Assembly: GCF_947504225.1 (NCBI RefSeq)
Contig: NZ_CANNGT010000014.1
Span: forward strand, 1-52,794
Direction: 5' to 3'
DNA length: 52,794 nucleotides
Origin: Brumimicrobium ulvae
Lineage (GTDB): Bacteria > Bacteroidota > Bacteroidia > Flavobacteriales_D > Crocinitomicaceae
The translations under genes and the position numbers were made by a program. The notes beneath the pieces are model-generated. The model saw nothing but the letters and a program-made list of their open reading frames with translations. It was not told the DNA's origin and searched no databases. Each line of letters starts with the position of its first letter. Within the stretch, counting starts at the first letter, position 1. Positions 30,426 through 39,608 of the stretch are shown one piece after another.

Positions 30426-31121
30426 ATGCAAAAACCAAAGGCCGTTTTCAATTGGAGTGGTGGAAAGGATTCCGCTTTGGCGCTTCAAAAAGTATTTCAA
30501 GAAAATAAATTTGAGGTCATCGCTTTGTTGACTACTTTTAATGAAGCCGACGAAAGTTCATCTGCACATTCAGTTCCACTGACTTTAATGGAAAAACAAG
30601 CAGAGGCGATTGGAATAGAATTGTATCCCATCTTCATTAATAAATCCCCAGGCGATTATGAGCACAAAATGCTCCAAGCAGTTGAATATTTTAAACGTAA
30701 GGGAGTAAAACATTTCATATTTGGAGATTTATATTTAGATGAAATCAGAACTTACCGCGAAAGTAAACTGAATCCGCATGGAATTGAAGTAGTGGAACCG
30801 ATTTGGGGCAATTCTCCAGAGGAAACCATTCAGAGATTCTTAAACTCAGGACTCAAAGCAAAAATCATCACAACCCAAGCCGATAAATTAGATGAATCTT
30901 ATATTGGTCAAGATCTAACTCCAGAATTAATAAATAACCTACCCATAGATGTTGATGTTTGTGGTGAAAATGGAGAATACCATACTTTTGTTTATGCAGG
31001 AAACATTTTTAAAAATGAAGTTGAATTAGAAATCGAAAAAGCCTACAAACTATCCTTCGATATTAAACTTGATACGGGGGAGGTGAAGACCTATGAATAT
31101 TGGCAAGCGAAACTTAGCTAA
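30426..31121 (+). CDS. Dph6/MJ0570-like ATP-pyrophosphatase (bacterial diphthine-ammonia ligase homologue)
   Basis: 231 aa. The N-terminal PP-loop SGGKDSAL marks an adenine-nucleotide alpha-hydrolase (N-type ATP pyrophosphatase). The C-terminal half has the family motifs FGDLYLDEIRTY and CGENGEYHTFVY. In archaea and eukaryotes the homologue amidates diphthine, but bacteria do not make diphthamide, so the bacterial substrate is unknown. It heads a long plus-strand cluster; lpxK begins 28 bp downstream. Confidence 0.86.
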   Translation: MQKPKAVFNWSGGKDSALALQKVFQENKFEVIALLTTFNEADESSSAHSVPLTLMEKQAEAIGIELYPIFINKSPGDYEHKMLQAVEYFKRKGVKHFIFGDLYLDEIRTYRESKLNPHGIEVVEPIWGNSPEETIQRFLNSGLKAKIITTQADKLDESYIGQDLTPELINNLPIDVDVCGENGEYHTFVYAGNIFKNEVELEIEKAYKLSFDIKLDTGEVKTYEYWQAKLS

Positions 31122-31149
31122 TCAACAAGATTTTTCTATTTTTAACCCA

Positions 31150-32190
31150 ATGATTATTCTGCGGATGATATTACTTCCTTTTTCCTTGATTTATGGCTGT
31201 GTCATGATGGTAAGGAATGGACTGTTTGATAAGAACATTAAGCCGGTGACTAAGGTGGGTTCGGTTGTGCTTTCCGTGGGGAATTTATCTGTAGGAGGAA
31301 CAGGAAAAACACCTCATGTTGAGTTTTTACTCAACGCCTTGTCCAAAAAATATAAAACGGCTGTGCTTTCAAGAGGTTATGGTCGAGAATCAAAAGGATT
31401 TGTTAAAGTCAACGCCAATGCGGAAGTAAATAAGGTTGGAGATGAAGCATTAAATTATGCGCAGAAATTCGAAGGAAAAGTGGAAGTGGCTGTTTGTGAA
31501 AAGAGGGTGGAAGGGGCTCAGAAATTATTGAAAAATCATCCTGAAACCGAAGTGATTGTCTTAGATGATGCTTATCAACATCGGTACATCCACAGAGATT
31601 GTAATATTTTACTCACAGAATTCAACAAGCCTTTTTTTAAAGATTTTGTGTTGCCAGCAGGACGATTACGTGAGTTTCGTTGGGGAAAACACCGTGCAGA
31701 TGTGGTTATTGTTACAAAATCCCCAAGCAACCTCAGTGAATCGAGAAAAAAGGAGTTTGTTTCTCGATTAAAATTGAAGTCTACTGTCCCCATTTTCTTT
31801 TCTTCAATTACTTATGGTGATCTGGTTCATTTGGAAGATAAAACTGTGACTTCAGCACCTAAAGAGATTCTTTTGGTGACGGGAATTGGAAATCCACAAC
31901 CGTTAATTTCTCACCTGAAACAGTATTCAAAGGTCACCCATTTAAAGTTTGGGGACCATCACGATTACACAGTGAAGGATATTGAGAAAATTCACAAATT
32001 ATTTGGTAACTTTGCCTCTGCTGAAAAAATAATTGTAACAACCGAGAAAGACGCTGTGCGATTAATGAATTCAAAAATAAAAACAATTATTCAGTCCTAT
32101 CCTTGGTATTATCAAGCAATGACTGTGAAAATAGAAGATGAAAATAAATTACTAAAGAAAATATATAGCTATGTTAACACAAATCAATGA
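31150..32190 (+). CDS. lpxK: Tetraacyldisaccharide 4'-kinase
   Basis: The ATG at 31150 (346 aa) is preferred because an upstream ATG at 31093 lies inside the previous gene. The product phosphorylates the 4' position of the lipid A disaccharide at the inner membrane. It shows an N-terminal membrane-associated helix, the Walker A-like VGGTGKTPH, the conserved SRGYGR, VGDEA and LDDAYQHR motifs, and the C-terminal FGDHHDYT. The last codons overlap the next gene by 20 bp. Confidence 0.95.
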   Translation: MIILRMILLPFSLIYGCVMMVRNGLFDKNIKPVTKVGSVVLSVGNLSVGGTGKTPHVEFLLNALSKKYKTAVLSRGYGRESKGFVKVNANAEVNKVGDEALNYAQKFEGKVEVAVCEKRVEGAQKLLKNHPETEVIVLDDAYQHRYIHRDCNILLTEFNKPFFKDFVLPAGRLREFRWGKHRADVVIVTKSPSNLSESRKKEFVSRLKLKSTVPIFFSSITYGDLVHLEDKTVTSAPKEILLVTGIGNPQPLISHLKQYSKVTHLKFGDHHDYTVKDIEKIHKLFGNFASAEKIIVTTEKDAVRLMNSKIKTIIQSYPWYYQAMTVKIEDENKLLKKIYSYVNTNQ

Positions 32191-32983
32191 TGCAGTAAAA
32201 TACCTTCAGTCCCAAACTGAGGTGAAACCACAAATAGGAGTCATTTTAGGAACTGGACTTGGAGGATTGGTGGATGAAATCAACATCACGAACTCTATTT
32301 CGTATGAAGATATTCCTCACTTCCCTGTATCAACAGTTGAAGGACATAGCGGTAGGTTGATTTTTGGAGAACTGGGTGGAAAACAAGTGATGGCCATGCA
32401 AGGTCGTTTTCATTATTATGAAGGATATACTTTGCAACAATGTACTTTCCCTGTTCGTGTTATGAATACATTAGGGATTGAGCGATTAGTGGTGAGTAAT
32501 GCTTCTGGTGGAGTTAATCCAAATCAAGAAATTGGTGAAATCATGCTCATCAATGATCATATTAATCTTTTCCCTGGAAATCCCTTAATTGGAAAAAATA
32601 TTGACGAATTAGGTCCTCGTTTTCCTGATATGAGCGATGCTTATGATGTTGGTATGATTGAACTTGCAGAGCAAATTGCAAAAGAGTTAGATATCCATGT
32701 TTCTAAAGGGATTTATGCAGGATTGACAGGTCCAACCTTAGAAACACCGGCAGAATATAAAATGATTCGAATTTTAGGAGCAGACGCTGTCGGTATGTCT
32801 ACAGTTCCCGAGATTATTGTAGCACGACATATGGAAATCCCGTGTTTTGCTGTCTCTATCATTACTGATTTAGGCGTAGAAGGAAAAATTGTAAAAGTAT
32901 CAGGTCAAGACGTTATTGATGTAGCTAATCAAACAGAACCAAAAATGACCAAGATTATCAAAGAATTAATCGCAAGAGTTTAA
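32171..32983 (+). CDS. Purine nucleoside phosphorylase (inosine/guanosine type)
   Basis: 270 aa. It phosphorolyses purine nucleosides to base plus ribose-1-phosphate. Family II (trimeric) features are the phosphate-binding GTGLGG near residue 27, HSGRL, the QGRFHYYEGYT segment, the SNASGGVNP base site, the ETPAEYKM segment and the GMSTVPE motif, with a late asparagine replaced by Asp in TDLG. Overlap with lpxK implies coupling, though the functions are unrelated. Trimeric enzymes usually prefer inosine and guanosine. Confidence 0.94.
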   Translation: MLTQINDAVKYLQSQTEVKPQIGVILGTGLGGLVDEINITNSISYEDIPHFPVSTVEGHSGRLIFGELGGKQVMAMQGRFHYYEGYTLQQCTFPVRVMNTLGIERLVVSNASGGVNPNQEIGEIMLINDHINLFPGNPLIGKNIDELGPRFPDMSDAYDVGMIELAEQIAKELDIHVSKGIYAGLTGPTLETPAEYKMIRILGADAVGMSTVPEIIVARHMEIPCFAVSIITDLGVEGKIVKVSGQDVIDVANQTEPKMTKIIKELIARV

Positions 32984-33001
32984 TACATTTTTAGAAAATA
33001 G

Positions 33002-34465
33002 ATGGTATCAGAGGAGGTAAAAGCAACATACGAAGCGGTAATTGGACTAGAAGTTCATGCCCAAATGTTAACGAAAACCAAAGCGTACTCCAGCGACGCA
33101 AATGAGTATGGAGCACGACCAAATACAAATGTGAGTGCAATCACTTTAGGTCATCCTGGGACACTCCCAAAGATGAACAAGAAAACAATTGAGTATGCCA
33201 TTAAATTGGGATTGGCTTTGAATTGTGAGATTGCAGAAAATCAGCATTTCGATAGAAAAAATTATTATTATCCAGATTTACCGAAAGGGTATCAAATTAC
33301 CCAAGATAAAACGCCAATATGTGCGAATGGGAAAATAGACCTTCAAATGGAGGATGGTACAACTAAATATGTTGGAATCACCAGGATTCACATGGAGGAA
33401 GATACCGGAAAAAGTATTCACGATGTAGATGTTTATGATACACTTGTGGACTTGAACCGTGCAGGAACTCCCTTGCTTGAAATCGTGACGGAGCCTGATA
33501 TGCGTAGTGGTGATGAGGCTTATGTCTACCTGACAGAAATTCGTCAATTGGTGCGTTACTTAGAAATTTGTGATGGTAACATGGAGGAAGGAAACTTGCG
33601 TTGTGATGCCAATATCTCTGTTCGTAAAAAAGGAGCCAAAACGTATGGGAGAAGAGTAGAGGTGAAGAACATGAACTCTATGCGAAATGTTCAACGTGCA
33701 ATTAATTTTGAAATTGATCGCCACATTGAATTACTAGAAAAAGGAGAGGTCATTGATCAAGAAACACGTTCTTTTGATGCTGTGAATATGCGTACCATTT
33801 CTATGCGAACAAAAGAAGATGCGAATGATTATCGCTTTTTCCCAGAGCCTGACCTGCAACCTTTGCATGTATCGAAAGAGCAAGTCGCAGCAATTAAAGC
33901 AGAAATGCCTGTGTTGCCAAAAGCCTTATATAAAAAGTATACCGAAGAATTAAAGTTGTCGGATTACGATGCAACGAATATTATCTCAACCAAACCCTTC
34001 GCTGAATATTTTGAAGCGATAATTAAACATACTAAAAATTATAAGTCCGCTTCAAACTGGATGAATGGAGAAATTCGTTCTTATTTGAATCAGCAAGGGA
34101 AGACCATTGAAGAGTTTCCTATTGAAGCAAAAAAAATAGCTGAATTGATTGAACTTATCGACGGTGGTTTTGTTTCGAATACTGTAGCGGGACAGAAAAT
34201 CTTCCCAGCATTGCTTGAAACGCCGAATGGATCAGCAAAAAAAATAGCTGAAGACTTGAATTTAATTCAAGACAGTGATGAAGATTCAATTTCTGCTGTA
34301 ATTAAAGAGGTTATAAAACAACACCCAGTAGAAGCTGAACGTTATAAGAATGGCGAAAAGCAATTGGTTGGGTTTTTTATGGGACAAGTAATGAAAGCAT
34401 CAGGTGGAAAAGCTGACCCGAAATCTGCCAACAAATTGATGCGCCAACTTTTAGATGAGATTTAA
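33002..34465 (+). CDS. gatB: Asp-tRNA(Asn)/Glu-tRNA(Gln) amidotransferase subunit B
   Basis: 487 aa. With GatA and GatC it converts mischarged Glu-tRNA(Gln) or Asp-tRNA(Asn) to the correct aminoacyl-tRNA. Motifs are EAVIGLEVHAQ, the GHPGTLP loop, RKNYYYPDLPKGYQIT, MEEGNLRCDANIS and the C-terminal YqeY-like domain. Only an 18-bp gap separates it from the phosphorylase gene. gatA and gatC are not in the window. Confidence 0.97.
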   Translation: MVSEEVKATYEAVIGLEVHAQMLTKTKAYSSDANEYGARPNTNVSAITLGHPGTLPKMNKKTIEYAIKLGLALNCEIAENQHFDRKNYYYPDLPKGYQITQDKTPICANGKIDLQMEDGTTKYVGITRIHMEEDTGKSIHDVDVYDTLVDLNRAGTPLLEIVTEPDMRSGDEAYVYLTEIRQLVRYLEICDGNMEEGNLRCDANISVRKKGAKTYGRRVEVKNMNSMRNVQRAINFEIDRHIELLEKGEVIDQETRSFDAVNMRTISMRTKEDANDYRFFPEPDLQPLHVSKEQVAAIKAEMPVLPKALYKKYTEELKLSDYDATNIISTKPFAEYFEAIIKHTKNYKSASNWMNGEIRSYLNQQGKTIEEFPIEAKKIAELIELIDGGFVSNTVAGQKIFPALLETPNGSAKKIAEDLNLIQDSDEDSISAVIKEVIKQHPVEAERYKNGEKQLVGFFMGQVMKASGGKADPKSANKLMRQLLDEI

Positions 34466-34466
34466 T

Positions 34467-35702
34467 ATGATGAAGAAAAGTATTTACGTTTTAGCATTAA
34501 GCACTTTGTTTTTGGCCTGTGGTTCAGAAGATGAAACACCTAAATCCCAATCGGAATCGGTAGAAACTTCAGCAAAAGAGGATTCAGGTAAGATGATTAA
34601 AGATCCTAACGCAACTCCTAATGTGTCAATAAATGGTACCGTTAATAATGGTGGTAATGCAACATTATTGCTCGAAGCAAATACCGATAGGGGTCCAATT
34701 TTAATCAGTAAAACTGTAACGAATGCGGATGGGAGCTTCCAGTTGGATGGTGCGATTGAAGCAATGGGCCTTTATCAATTAAGGGTTGATGAAGTGGTGC
34801 AGCAAGGACAGGAACCAAAAGTTATTCCTCTTACTTTAGTGCCAGAAGATGAGTTGACGCTTCAATTGGATTTTAACGAATTTAACCGCTCTGCAGTTTA
34901 TGAAGGAACCAATTGGGCAGCCCCTTTAAATGGATATATGGCTGAGATGAGAAAGTTTGTCGATTGGCAAATGACTCTTGTTAATCCTCAACAGTACCCA
35001 CAAGAGGAATTGATCAAAATGGTCATGGAGAAAAAAGACCCAATGGATCGCTACATTGTAAAAGAAATTAAAAAAGATCCAGGGAATCCCGCTCATATTC
35101 TTTTAATGACGAATTTAATGCCAATGATGGGCTTTGAAAATTACGATATGAAAAATATCGAAGTTCTTAAAACTTTGCATAAAGCTTATGAAGAAAAGTA
35201 TCCTGAGCATCCAATGACTGTGAGTATTGGTTCTCAGGTTGCGCAATTGGAGCAAAGTCTAAATGATTATGTAGACTACAAGGAGAAAAATATCGCTCCA
35301 GAAATCACGAAGGTCAATCCTGATGGGGAAGAAATGAAATTGTCATCTTTACGTGGGAAATATGTTTTGATAGATTTCTGGGCATCTTGGTGTGGACCTT
35401 GTCGAGTTGAGAATCCTAATGTAGTAAGACTTTACAATAAATACAAAGGAGATAAATTCGAAATATTCAGTGTTTCTTTAGATAAGGACAAAGAAAAATG
35501 GATGAAAGCCATTGAAGCAGATGGACTAATTTGGGACTATCATGTGAGTGACCTTCAAGGTTGGGAAACAGATGTAGTTCAAAAATATCAATTCAATGGA
35601 ATTCCACATACTGTTCTTATTGATCCAGAAGGAAAGATAATTGCAGAAAAATTAAGAGGACCATCTTTGGAAAAGAAATTGCAAGAGCTCTTCGGAAAAT
35701 AA
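34467..35702 (+). CDS. TlpA-like thioredoxin lipoprotein with N-terminal DUF4369-type domain
   Basis: The ATG at 34467 lies 1 bp after the gatB stop and opens a lipoprotein signal (ALSTLFLACG, lipid Cys about 19). After an acidic linker comes a beta-rich DUF4369-type region (about 55-150), a helical segment, and a C-terminal TlpA/ResA thioredoxin domain with WCGPC. Such proteins reduce or isomerise thiols in the periplasm. The next gene encodes a paralogue; the pair share the ENPNVV and VFSVSLDK-type motifs after the active site and probably arose by duplication. Confidence 0.9.
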   Translation: MMKKSIYVLALSTLFLACGSEDETPKSQSESVETSAKEDSGKMIKDPNATPNVSINGTVNNGGNATLLLEANTDRGPILISKTVTNADGSFQLDGAIEAMGLYQLRVDEVVQQGQEPKVIPLTLVPEDELTLQLDFNEFNRSAVYEGTNWAAPLNGYMAEMRKFVDWQMTLVNPQQYPQEELIKMVMEKKDPMDRYIVKEIKKDPGNPAHILLMTNLMPMMGFENYDMKNIEVLKTLHKAYEEKYPEHPMTVSIGSQVAQLEQSLNDYVDYKEKNIAPEITKVNPDGEEMKLSSLRGKYVLIDFWASWCGPCRVENPNVVRLYNKYKGDKFEIFSVSLDKDKEKWMKAIEADGLIWDYHVSDLQGWETDVVQKYQFNGIPHTVLIDPEGKIIAEKLRGPSLEKKLQELFGK

Positions 35703-35712
35703 ACAATAAACT

Positions 35713-36828
35713 ATGATACGATTAATCACATTTCTAACATTTACTTTACTAACTTCTTTCATTTTTGCTCAAGAGGATTTTTCTTTTGTGCTAAAAGGAC
35801 AAATATTCAACACGGATAGCGATACATTAAGGCTTTCACAAAACAATGGTGAGAGTAGTCTTGAAATTGCTACAGTGGAAATGGATGAAAAAGGATTTTT
35901 TGAAAAGTCCATCACCTTAAAGGATAAAGATTATTATGTTTTATCGCTCGAGGACGGACAGAGTATTAACATTATCGTTGAAGGCAGTGATACTATTAAG
36001 GTGTATGGAGATGGGAGCAATCTATTTTACCACACCAACATTATAAATTCTGCTTCTAGTACTGCATTATTAGAATTTTTACGTGTCAGTGCTCAATACC
36101 GTGCAAAATTAGATTCAGCAAATCGTTACTTACAAGCCAATCAAGATAAGAAGAAGGAAATTCAACAGCAGTTTCAGTCAACTTATCAGCAGTTTATAAG
36201 TCAACGTACACAATTCATTAACAATAATAATGGTTCACCAGCCTTGGTGGGTGCATTGTCTACTGTAAACATTGACCAAGAGTTTGAAATTTATGAGCAG
36301 TTAGTACAATCATTAGAAAAAGGTTTTGGTGAAAGTCCAACTGTGCAAAGAATCATTAAAGAATATGGAGTGAACAAAGCTCAAATGTTGGCGCGCCTAC
36401 CCATTGCCCCTGGAGATATGGCCAAAGAAATTGCCTTGCCGAATCCTGAAGGAGACACGCTTCGTTTATCAGATTACCGCGGAAAAGTTGTTTTAATTGA
36501 CTTTTGGGCGGCTTGGTGTGGACCTTGTCGTAGAGAAAATCCTAATGTTGTAAACTTGTATAAAGCGTATCATGATCAAGGATTTGAAGTATTTTCAGTT
36601 TCTTTAGACAAAACCAAAGAGAAATGGGTGCAAGCGATTGAGCAAGACGAACTCTTATGGGAAGCGCATGTGTCTGACTTAAAATTTTGGCAGTCTTCTG
36701 CAGCCAAAGATTATAAAGTTTCTTCTATACCTTTTACGGTTCTTATCGATAGAGAGGGTAAAGTTATTGGAACAAATTTAAGGGGACAAGAATTAGCAAA
36801 CACGCTCAAGGAATTGTTTGATCAATAA
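35713..36828 (+). CDS. TlpA-like periplasmic thioredoxin with N-terminal DUF4369-type domain
   Basis: 371 aa. It has a signal peptide (about 1-20, ending FAQ) but no lipobox, unlike its upstream paralogue. N-terminal DUF4369-like beta domain (about 24-115), coiled helical middle (about 120-210) and C-terminal thioredoxin domain with WCGPCRRENPN. It starts 10 bp after the paralogue. Soluble periplasmic location is inferred. The pair may differ in membrane anchoring or in partner. Confidence 0.9.
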   Translation: MIRLITFLTFTLLTSFIFAQEDFSFVLKGQIFNTDSDTLRLSQNNGESSLEIATVEMDEKGFFEKSITLKDKDYYVLSLEDGQSINIIVEGSDTIKVYGDGSNLFYHTNIINSASSTALLEFLRVSAQYRAKLDSANRYLQANQDKKKEIQQQFQSTYQQFISQRTQFINNNNGSPALVGALSTVNIDQEFEIYEQLVQSLEKGFGESPTVQRIIKEYGVNKAQMLARLPIAPGDMAKEIALPNPEGDTLRLSDYRGKVVLIDFWAAWCGPCRRENPNVVNLYKAYHDQGFEVFSVSLDKTKEKWVQAIEQDELLWEAHVSDLKFWQSSAAKDYKVSSIPFTVLIDREGKVIGTNLRGQELANTLKELFDQ

Positions 36829-36836
36829 TTAAATCA

Positions 36837-37619
36837 ATGTCTACATCAAGTAAGAAGATATATTTTGCCTCAGATTTTCATCTTGGTGTTCCAACCGCTG
36901 AAAAGAGTTTAGTACGTGAAAAACTCATTGTTCGCTGGTTGGATGAAGTCAGTAAAGACGCAGAAGCAATATTCTTAGTAGGTGATATTTTCGATTTTTG
37001 GTTTGAATATAAACACGCCATCCCAAAAGGATTTGTTCGTTTACAAGGAAAAATAGCTGAGCTAACCGATAGAGGAATTCCCGTACATTTTTTTACAGGA
37101 AACCACGACATGTGGATGTTTGGCTATCACGAAAAAGAACTGGGCATTATCATGCACAAAGCGCCTTTCGTATTTGAAGCACAAGGTAAAAAGATCTTTA
37201 TTGGACATGGTGATGGTTTGGGACCAGGAGATCACGGTTATAAATTCATAAAAAAAGTATTTGCCAATCGGTTTTTTCAATGGTGTTTTGCCCGGCTTCA
37301 TCCCAATTTCGGAATAGGAATCGCTAATTATTTTTCTCGCTCAAGTAGAGCAGCAACAGGAGATGAAGATGAAAAATACCTTGGAGAAGATCAAGAATGG
37401 TTAGCTATTTATGCCAAGGAAGTTCTTCAAAAAGAGCATGTTGATTATTTTGTTTTTGGACACCGTCACTTGCCACTAAATATTGACCTTGGAAATAACA
37501 GTACTTACTTTAATCTCGGTGATTGGCTTAAATACTACACCTATGGCGTCTTGGAAAATGGAGAGTTTAAATTAAAAACATATCCTTCCAACGAATTATA
37601 TGATTTTTCCGTTAGGTAG
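36837..37619 (+). CDS. lpxH: UDP-2,3-diacylglucosamine diphosphatase
   Basis: 260 aa calcineurin-like metallophosphatase. It hydrolyses UDP-2,3-diacylglucosamine to lipid X in lipid A synthesis. The full two-metal motif series is present: SDFHLG, GDIFDFW, GNHDMW, GHGDGLG and GHRHLP. It starts 8 bp after the second TlpA-like gene. lpxK, acting later in the same pathway, lies about 4.6 kb upstream on the same strand. Confidence 0.95.
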   Translation: MSTSSKKIYFASDFHLGVPTAEKSLVREKLIVRWLDEVSKDAEAIFLVGDIFDFWFEYKHAIPKGFVRLQGKIAELTDRGIPVHFFTGNHDMWMFGYHEKELGIIMHKAPFVFEAQGKKIFIGHGDGLGPGDHGYKFIKKVFANRFFQWCFARLHPNFGIGIANYFSRSSRAATGDEDEKYLGEDQEWLAIYAKEVLQKEHVDYFVFGHRHLPLNIDLGNNSTYFNLGDWLKYYTYGVLENGEFKLKTYPSNELYDFSVR

Positions 37620-37645
37620 TTTTGAATATTCACTATCTTTAAACT

Positions 37646-38068
37646 ATGAAAAATCTACTACTCCTCTTTTTTTCTGTTCTTTATTCATTGTTCTCCGCTT
37701 TAGGACAAGAATCTCCCCCCGTGTTTAAACATGATCAATTTGTTAAAACATGGAGAATCTGTTATGCTTTAGAAATTGAAGATGCCGAAGATACCTTGGT
37801 TTTTCAAACTTCAACTCCTGATTGTCGATTAAACGATTGTGGAAAACACCAATGGTCACTGCGAGAAGACGGAGCAATTGATTTTGTTTTTACCACAGGT
37901 TGTAATTCCGGATTTAATTCTGTCTCTAGCCGCCCTAAAAGATGGGTTTATATTGAAAAAGATAGACTTTTAAAGTTCATTAGTCTAGACGGTTTTGCCG
38001 ATATTTACTTTGTGGAAGAACTCACAGAGCAGTCATTAGTTTTAATTAGAAGAAAAGATTTAGAATAA
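37646..38068 (+). CDS. Small secreted protein of unknown function
   Basis: 140 aa. N-terminal signal peptide (about 1-20, ending LGQ). The mature part has an even number of cysteines (CYALE, DCRLNDC, GCNSG), likely disulfides, and beta-rich segments reminiscent of lipocalin-like extracytoplasmic domains, without a decisive motif. It lies 26 bp after lpxH and 15 bp before the barrel protein, so it may be cotranscribed with both. Confidence 0.7.
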   Translation: MKNLLLLFFSVLYSLFSALGQESPPVFKHDQFVKTWRICYALEIEDAEDTLVFQTSTPDCRLNDCGKHQWSLREDGAIDFVFTTGCNSGFNSVSSRPKRWVYIEKDRLLKFISLDGFADIYFVEELTEQSLVLIRRKDLE

Positions 38069-38083
38069 CTTAATTTAAAAACC

Positions 38084-39568
38084 ATGAAAAAATTTAAAAT
38101 ATTTGGAGGATTGGTAATGCTATTGATGAGTTCAATGGCCTACTCTCAAACTCAAGGTATTGCGTATACCGCAGTAGGAAAAGGTGTTGCAACAACATTT
38201 TTAACAGATTACCATTCGCTTGGAATCAACAGTTCTGCACTTGGATGGGGTTCTGGATTTGAAGATAAAAAATTCACTTTCGGAACAACGGAACTCTCTA
38301 TGGGAATTTCGAGTCCAAGCTTGGATAAAACGCGTTTAAAGAATGCGATGATGGGAATTAAAAATCAAATGACCGGAAATGGGAATGGGTTTAATTTCGA
38401 ACAGCAAAGAGAAGCTGCTGGAGATTATGCTGAATCTGGAATTGCAGTAAACGCTAGCTTTAACTGGTTTGGAGCGTCTTACCAATCTGAAAAGTTTGGA
38501 GGTATTGCTTTTTCGGTGAATGAACATTATGATTGGTTTTCTCAGTTGAATGAGCAGACAACAGACATCATTTTTAGAGGTAAGTTGAGCAGTGTTTTTG
38601 ATTCTTTGACCATCGCCATGAATGGTGATACAACAACAATTTCGAATAGAGAAAATATTTCAAACGATACGCTGGCTTCAGTTATTAGTGGAGAAATTAA
38701 CAATCCTTTATTGGTTAGTGATATAACCAGAGGGTCTCGTGTTAAATTTCTTTGGAACAGACATTTCAACATAGGTTATGGACGTAAAATATTAGGTGAC
38801 CCTGAGAAATTCGCACTGTATGCAGGTGTTGGAGCACGCTATATTCAGTCTGTTGCGATGTTTGATATGGATTCAAATAATGACGGCTTATCTGTGAATG
38901 CGGCTGTATCACCTTTCTTTAATATTAATTTCGGTACTGGTCAAAATACATCCAATAGTGGAGTGATGCCTGAGTCTGTAGGAAAAGGTTTTGGATTAGA
39001 TTTTTCTGCAAGTGTTGTCCTTTTTGATAAAATTCGTTTGGCTGCTGCAGTAAATAACATTGGTTCGGTGACGTATAAACGTGATGCTTATTCGGTGCAA
39101 GATACTTTGCTTGGAACTTATCGTTTACCAGGATTAGACAATGCTGCAATCCCTGAAATCATGAATGAATTATCAGATGTCGGTGGATTATTAAGATTTG
39201 AAGAACAAGAAGAAATTGTGATATCTAACCCTGCGAATTTTAGATTAGGGGGAAGTATAGCGATGTTTGATAAAAAATTAAATGTTGGGTTTGACGTGGT
39301 TGCACCTTTCAATAAAGACAATCCTGGAAGTTTGCAAAATGCCGTTGTTTCTTTCGGAGGAGATATTCGTCCGATTAAATGGCTTCAATTAAGTGCAGGT
39401 TACTTCGGTGGCGGAGCTTATGAACACAATATTCCTGTTGGCGTTAACTTTATTCTTAAAGGAGGTGCTTATGAATTTGGAATTTCGTCAAGAGATGCGC
39501 TTTCTTTCTTCTTAAAAGATGCTAACAGTATTTCAACAGCGTTTGGAGTGGCGAGAATAAGATTTTAA
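38084..39568 (+). CDS. Outer-membrane beta-barrel protein (DUF5723-like)
   Basis: 494 aa. Signal peptide (about 1-21, ending SQ), then long alternating strands (AYTAVGKGVATTF, GLDFSASVVLF, WLQLSAGYFGGGAYEHN) ending in FGVARIRF, consistent with a C-terminal barrel strand. The N-terminal GINSSALGWG segment is typical, from memory, of the Bacteroidota DUF5723 family. Ligand and function are unknown. It closes the cluster that begins at 30426. Confidence 0.8.
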   Translation: MKKFKIFGGLVMLLMSSMAYSQTQGIAYTAVGKGVATTFLTDYHSLGINSSALGWGSGFEDKKFTFGTTELSMGISSPSLDKTRLKNAMMGIKNQMTGNGNGFNFEQQREAAGDYAESGIAVNASFNWFGASYQSEKFGGIAFSVNEHYDWFSQLNEQTTDIIFRGKLSSVFDSLTIAMNGDTTTISNRENISNDTLASVISGEINNPLLVSDITRGSRVKFLWNRHFNIGYGRKILGDPEKFALYAGVGARYIQSVAMFDMDSNNDGLSVNAAVSPFFNINFGTGQNTSNSGVMPESVGKGFGLDFSASVVLFDKIRLAAAVNNIGSVTYKRDAYSVQDTLLGTYRLPGLDNAAIPEIMNELSDVGGLLRFEEQEEIVISNPANFRLGGSIAMFDKKLNVGFDVVAPFNKDNPGSLQNAVVSFGGDIRPIKWLQLSAGYFGGGAYEHNIPVGVNFILKGGAYEFGISSRDALSFFLKDANSISTAFGVARIRF

Positions 39569-39608
39569 TAGGATTCTTGTTGATGGATTTTAGTGATCAG
39601 GCGGTGAA

